This document shows positions 6,313 through 10,472 of a stretch of 10,472 nt of DNA, one piece after another. A program made the translations under genes and the position numbers. Numbering within the stretch: the stretch's first letter is position 1; every line of letters starts with the position of its first letter. The notes under the pieces were generated by a model. The model saw nothing but the letters and a program-made list of their open reading frames with translations. It did no database searches and was not told the origin of the DNA. Source of the DNA: Zymomonas sp. (GTDB taxonomy: Bacteria; Pseudomonadota; Alphaproteobacteria; Sphingomonadales; Sphingomonadaceae); NCBI GenBank assembly GCA_027489105.1, contig JAIYAJ010000040.1, positions 1 to 10,472 of the forward strand. Direction: 5' to 3'.

Positions 6313-9206
6313 TGACCGACCTGCATCTTCTCGACCGGCAGGCCGAGGCCCTCAAGCTGCGGCTCGACCTTGGCGGCGTCGCCGACGACGATCCAGATCA
6401 GATCGTCTGGGCGGATCGCCTTGCGGGCGGCGGCATCGAGATCGGCGGCCTTCATCGCGCGGTAGCGGGCCGGCAGCTTCTCATAATAGTCGTCGGGGCG
6501 GCCGAGCGTATCGAGCGAGATCAGCGCGCCGAGCAGGTCGCCCGATGTCTCGAACGAGCCGGGGAGCGAGCGGATCTGGTTGTTGATCGTGCGATCGCGC
6601 TCTTCCTCGGTCACACCCTTGGTGGTCAGGAACTCCTTCATGTCGGCAATGGCCGCAGCGATCGAGGCACCGGTCTTGTCCGTCTGAACCGGAGCGATGA
6701 CGTAGAGCGGCATCGTCTCCCGCAGCATCTGGGCCTGGGTGAAGGCACCGTAAGCCCAGCCCTTGTTCTCGCGCAGGTCCATGTTGAGCCGCGAGAGGAA
6801 GCTGCCGCCGACCACCTCATTGGCCGTCACCAGGTCGAGCGGATCGTCGACCCCGCGCGTCGGCAGCAATTCGCCGGCGAGGATGTAGCTTTGCGGGCTC
6901 TGCGGCCGGTCGATCAGGACGATGCGCGCCGGACGCGCCATGCGGTCCATGCGGAACTGCTTTTCGCCCTTGGGCGCAGCGGGCTTCGCCCAGCTGCCGA
7001 AGCGCGCCTCGAGCAGCGGCTTGAGTTCGTCGAGGGTGGTGTCGCCCGTCACGAAGATGCGTGCATTGTCGGGGCGGAGCCAGCGGTCGTGGAAGGCCAG
7101 CAGGTCGGCGCGGGTGACGGCCTTGACGCCCTCCTCGGTGCCGCTGCCCGACATCGGTACGCCATAGGGGTGGAGCTTGCCGTAGAGGAGGCTCGGCATG
7201 ATGCGCCGGGCGATGCCGCGCGGCTGGGCATTTTCGGCAGCGATGCCCGCCAGCACCTGATTGCGCAGTCGCTCGATCTCAGCGGGCGCGAAGGTCGGGC
7301 GCTGGATCACGTCGGCGAGCAGGTCGAGCGACGGCGCGAGATTGGCCTTGAGCGCGAACATCGAGACATTGGTGCGATCCATCGTCGCCGAACTCGCGAT
7401 CTGCGCGCCCAACCGCTCCTGGGCTTCGGCGAGCGCGATCGAGTCGCGCTTGCCGGCGCCTTCGTCGAGCAGCGCGAGGGTGAGCCCCTGCGTGCCCAGC
7501 TTTTCCTTCGGATCGGCGGCATGGCCGGCATCGAAGCTGACCGACATGCGAATGGTCGGGACGGTCGTGCGGCGTGCGAACACCACCGGGATGCCGTTGG
7601 ACAGGGTGGTGCGCTCGATTGCGGGGAAGGTCAGGTCGTTGATCGCCTCGACCGGCGGGGGCGATGAGCGGTCGACCGCAGCGGTCGGCCGATGCGTCAT
7701 CGAGATGGCGGGCGCGGCGGCTCCCCCCTCGAAGCGCGGGCTGCGATAATAGCGTGGCGCCATCGACCCGCCCTCGGGCGATCCCTTGGCCGCGCCGCCG
7801 GCGATCGCCATGTCCTGCGGGGTCCGTTCGCCCGGTTCGACCACCAGGCGGAAGGCTGGCCGCATCAGCCACTTCTGCAGGGCGGCCTTGATCGTCTGGG
7901 GGGTCGCAGAGGCGGCGGCGGCGAGGTCCTTCTTGTACTTTTCGGGATCGCCGGAATAGACCGCGCCCTCGGCGAGCGTTACCGCCTTGCCGCTGAATCC
8001 GCCGACCGTTTCGAGGCCGGAAATCTCGCCGGCCACCTGGCGCGTCGCGGCGCGCTGCACCTCGTCGGCGGTCGGGCCGGTGCGGACATAGTCGGCGATC
8101 AGCCGGTCGAGCTCGGCCGCGACCTTGGCCGCGTCGACGCCGGGCTTCACGTCGGCGGTCACCTCGACCAGCGACATCTTCTCGAACTGCTGCACGCCTG
8201 CGGTCACCGAAACGGCGGTCTTGTCCTTGCGGACCAGCGCATTGTCGAGGCGCGAGGAGGCAAGCCCGCCGAGAATGTCCATGCCGAGGTCGAGCGGGAT
8301 CAGGTCGGGATCGTTGAGGCCCGGCACCACCCAGTTGCGATAGATGCGCGTCTGGGCGACGCGGTCCTTCATCACCTGGTCGACCGGCGCCTTCAGCGTC
8401 GGGATAGTCACGGCGGCGCGCGGCGTCTCCGGCCCGCGCGGAATGTCGCCGAACCATTTGGCGACTTTCGCCTTGGCGGTCGCCACATCGACATCGCCGG
8501 CCAGCACGAGCACGGCATTGTTCGGGCCATAATGCGAACGGAACCAGGTCTTGACGTCGTCGAGGCTGGCGGCGTCGAGGTCGCTCATCGAACCGATGGT
8601 CGAATGGCGATAGGGGTGGCCTTCGGGGAAGAGCGCGGCGAGCTGGGCATATTCGACGAGCCCATAGGGTTCGTTGTCGCCCTGGCGCTTCTCGTTCTGG
8701 ACGACGCCGCGCTGGTTATCGAGCTTCGCCTTGTCAATCGCCCCGACCAGATGGCCCATGCGATCGGATTCGAGGAACAACGCGAGATCGAGCGCGCCGG
8801 TCGGCACCGTCTCGAAATAGTTGGTGCGGTCGAACCAGGTCGTCCCGTTGACGTCGGTCGCGCCGACCGACTCGAGCGGCTTGAAGAAGTCCTCGTTCGC
8901 GTTCTCGGAGCCGTTGAACATCAGATGCTCGAACAGATGCGCGAAGCCGGTCTTGCCGGCGGGCTCGTCCTTCGACCCGATATGGTACCAGACCGACACG
9001 GCGACGACGGGGGCCTTGCGGTCGGTGTGGACGATCACGCGCAGGCCATTGTCGAGGGTGAAGCTCTGATAGGGGATGTCGACCTGCTTGACGAGGTCGG
9101 CGACGGGCGCCGGGGCCGGGGCCTTGGGGGCGGCGGCGATGGAAGATGTGCTGAGAGCGGTCGCGAACAGCAGGGCGACGACGGGGCGAAACAGGCTGCG
9201 ACGCAT
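6309..9206 (-). CDS. Secreted two-lobed M16 (insulinase/pitrilysin) family zinc metallopeptidase
   Basis: A 965-residue single-chain M16 peptidase. Residues 1 to about 25 form a Sec-type signal peptide (MRRS, then a hydrophobic stretch ending SSIAAA) without a lipobox cysteine, followed by an Ala-Pro-rich linker, so a periplasmic location is expected. The first lobe has the inverted zinc motif HLFEH at residues 90-94 and the third ligand Glu172 in NEKRQ, 78 residues later, as in pitrilysin. Its M16_C domain runs from about residue 214. The second lobe starts near residue 530 (TLSNGIPVVF). It lacks HxxEH, reading GLTLALLDEG at that place, but keeps the paired Arg812 and Tyr819 (LRENKGWAYG) that match the substrate-side Arg/Tyr of this family. 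So one lobe is catalytic and the other structural. GGAAAG eight bases before the ATG is the likely ribosome site. Substrate is unknown; relatives degrade peptides. The stop overlaps the next gene's GTG. Confidence 0.95.
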   Translation of the reverse strand: MRRSLFRPVVALLFATALSTSSIAAAPKAPAPAPVADLVKQVDIPYQSFTLDNGLRVIVHTDRKAPVVAVSVWYHIGSKDEPAGKTGFAHLFEHLMFNGSENANEDFFKPLESVGATDVNGTTWFDRTNYFETVPTGALDLALFLESDRMGHLVGAIDKAKLDNQRGVVQNEKRQGDNEPYGLVEYAQLAALFPEGHPYRHSTIGSMSDLDAASLDDVKTWFRSHYGPNNAVLVLAGDVDVATAKAKVAKWFGDIPRGPETPRAAVTIPTLKAPVDQVMKDRVAQTRIYRNWVVPGLNDPDLIPLDLGMDILGGLASSRLDNALVRKDKTAVSVTAGVQQFEKMSLVEVTADVKPGVDAAKVAAELDRLIADYVRTGPTADEVQRAATRQVAGEISGLETVGGFSGKAVTLAEGAVYSGDPEKYKKDLAAAASATPQTIKAALQKWLMRPAFRLVVEPGERTPQDMAIAGGAAKGSPEGGSMAPRYYRSPRFEGGAAAPAISMTHRPTAAVDRSSPPPVEAINDLTFPAIERTTLSNGIPVVFARRTTVPTIRMSVSFDAGHAADPKEKLGTQGLTLALLDEGAGKRDSIALAEAQERLGAQIASSATMDRTNVSMFALKANLAPSLDLLADVIQRPTFAPAEIERLRNQVLAGIAAENAQPRGIARRIMPSLLYGKLHPYGVPMSGSGTEEGVKAVTRADLLAFHDRWLRPDNARIFVTGDTTLDELKPLLEARFGSWAKPAAPKGEKQFRMDRMARPARIVLIDRPQSPQSYILAGELLPTRGVDDPLDLVTANEVVGGSFLSRLNMDLRENKGWAYGAFTQAQMLRETMPLYVIAPVQTDKTGASIAAAIADMKEFLTTKGVTEEERDRTINNQIRSLPGSFETSGDLLGALISLDTLGRPDDYYEKLPARYRAMKAADLDAAARKAIRPDDLIWIVVGDAAKVEPQLEGLGLPVEKMQVGQ

Positions 9207-9241
9207 TCGGGAACTTTCCGGATGGGGGAAGATTGCCGCTC

Positions 9242-9282
9242 AATCTAGTCTTTGCCGCCAAGGGTGCAATATCCATGCAATA
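9242..9282 (-). promoter_or_regulatory. Possible promoter of the M16 gene with TGCAATA direct repeat
   Basis: On the minus strand TTGCAC (9269-9264) and TAGATT (9247-9242) are separated by 16 bases, a fair match to a sigma-70 promoter, about 36 bases before the ATG. The heptamer TGCAATA occurs twice on the plus strand (9265-9271 and 9276-9282), 11 bases apart, overlapping the -35 side. The repeat spacing of one helical turn would suit a regulator, but this is speculative. Confidence 0.3.
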
Positions 9283-9345
9283 CGCCGGTCGGACGAAGCG
9301 GGGCCTTCATCGATCGGGCGGCGAGGCATGTTAGCGCGGGAGCCA

Positions 9346-9373
9346 CTTGTGTTGCACAAAAGCCACACCATAT
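9346..9373 (+). promoter_or_regulatory. RpoH (sigma-32)-type heat-shock promoter of clpB
   Basis: CTTGTG (9346-9351) and CCATAT (9368-9373) are 16 bases apart. The alphaproteobacterial RpoH pattern, from general knowledge, is roughly CTTG followed after 17-18 bases by CYTATNT, and here 18 bases separate CTTG from CCATAT. It lies about 28 bases before the clpB ATG, giving a short leader containing the Shine-Dalgarno AGGG (9391-9394). Heat-shock control of clpB is expected, which strengthens the call. Confidence 0.6.
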
Positions 9374-9401
9374 CGTGGGCCATGGAAGGCAGGGATCAGG
9401 C

Positions 9402-10472
<1,071 letters not shown>

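Noticed and set aside
5584..6586. Plus-strand frames over the PAS gene, the 98-codon gene and the M16 3' end
   Set aside because: They overlap better-supported minus-strand genes and have shadow composition; the 5963-6586 frame ends in a low-complexity Arg/Ser/Gly-rich tail.
6891..8457. Other long frames across the M16 gene on both strands
   Set aside because: All overlap the single uninterrupted M16 frame and show no independent motif or ribosome site.
6309..9206. Possible fusion error joining two separate M16 genes
   Set aside because: The frame is continuous, and the catalytic lobe followed by a lobe without HxxEH but with the Arg/Tyr pair is the normal architecture of long M16 peptidases.
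7692..9248. Plus-strand open frame of 518 codons
   Set aside because: It is antisense to the M16 peptidase, with the same low-complexity shadow composition and no motif.

Overview
The window is GC-rich bacterial chromosome of Alphaproteobacteria type, most likely Sphingomonadales. That placement is an inference. It rests on a short 228-residue GpmA of the kind known from Zymomonas, the protein style of the PEP carboxylase and M16 peptidase, a G/C-rich palindromic intergenic element resembling those common in sphingomonads, and an alphaproteobacterial-style heat-shock promoter before clpB. No phage, transposon, tRNA, rRNA, CRISPR or defence gene was seen. The region is dense core-metabolism and housekeeping sequence, with no gene-free stretch above 300 bases.

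Layout from left to right. The C-terminally cut ppc (PEP carboxylase, minus strand, 1-2073) lies downstream of a dienelactone-hydrolase-family gene on the same strand (2138-2851). A divergent intergenic region (2852-3020) separates these from gpmA (plus, 3021-3707). A palindromic element (about 3718-3805) lies between gpmA and the translationally coupled purE-purK pair (plus, 3845-5400). purK converges on a small stand-alone PAS-domain gene (minus, 5422-5907), and a perfect 14-base inverted repeat spans both stop codons. Then comes a minus-strand pair: a secreted two-lobed M16 metallopeptidase (6309-9206) whose stop overlaps the start of a 98-codon gene of unknown function (6016-6312). A second divergent region (9207-9401) leads to clpB (plus, from 9402, running off the right edge), preceded by a good RpoH-type promoter match.

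How the genes relate. GpmA makes 2-phosphoglycerate, one enolase step from the PEP that Ppc carboxylates to oxaloacetate, so the left half covers lower glycolysis and anaplerosis. PurK and PurE carry out consecutive steps of purine synthesis, and both Ppc and PurK consume bicarbonate. The M16 peptidase probably acts in the periplasm, while ClpB is a cytoplasmic disaggregase; nothing ties them together except a shared upstream region.

No clearly new system is visible. The items most worth a second look are the inverted repeat at the purK/PAS junction, the uncharacterised protein coupled to the M16 peptidase with its three-fold GDR pattern, and the PAS protein with no output domain. Several genes start at TTG or GTG, with Shine-Dalgarno sequences that support the choice.
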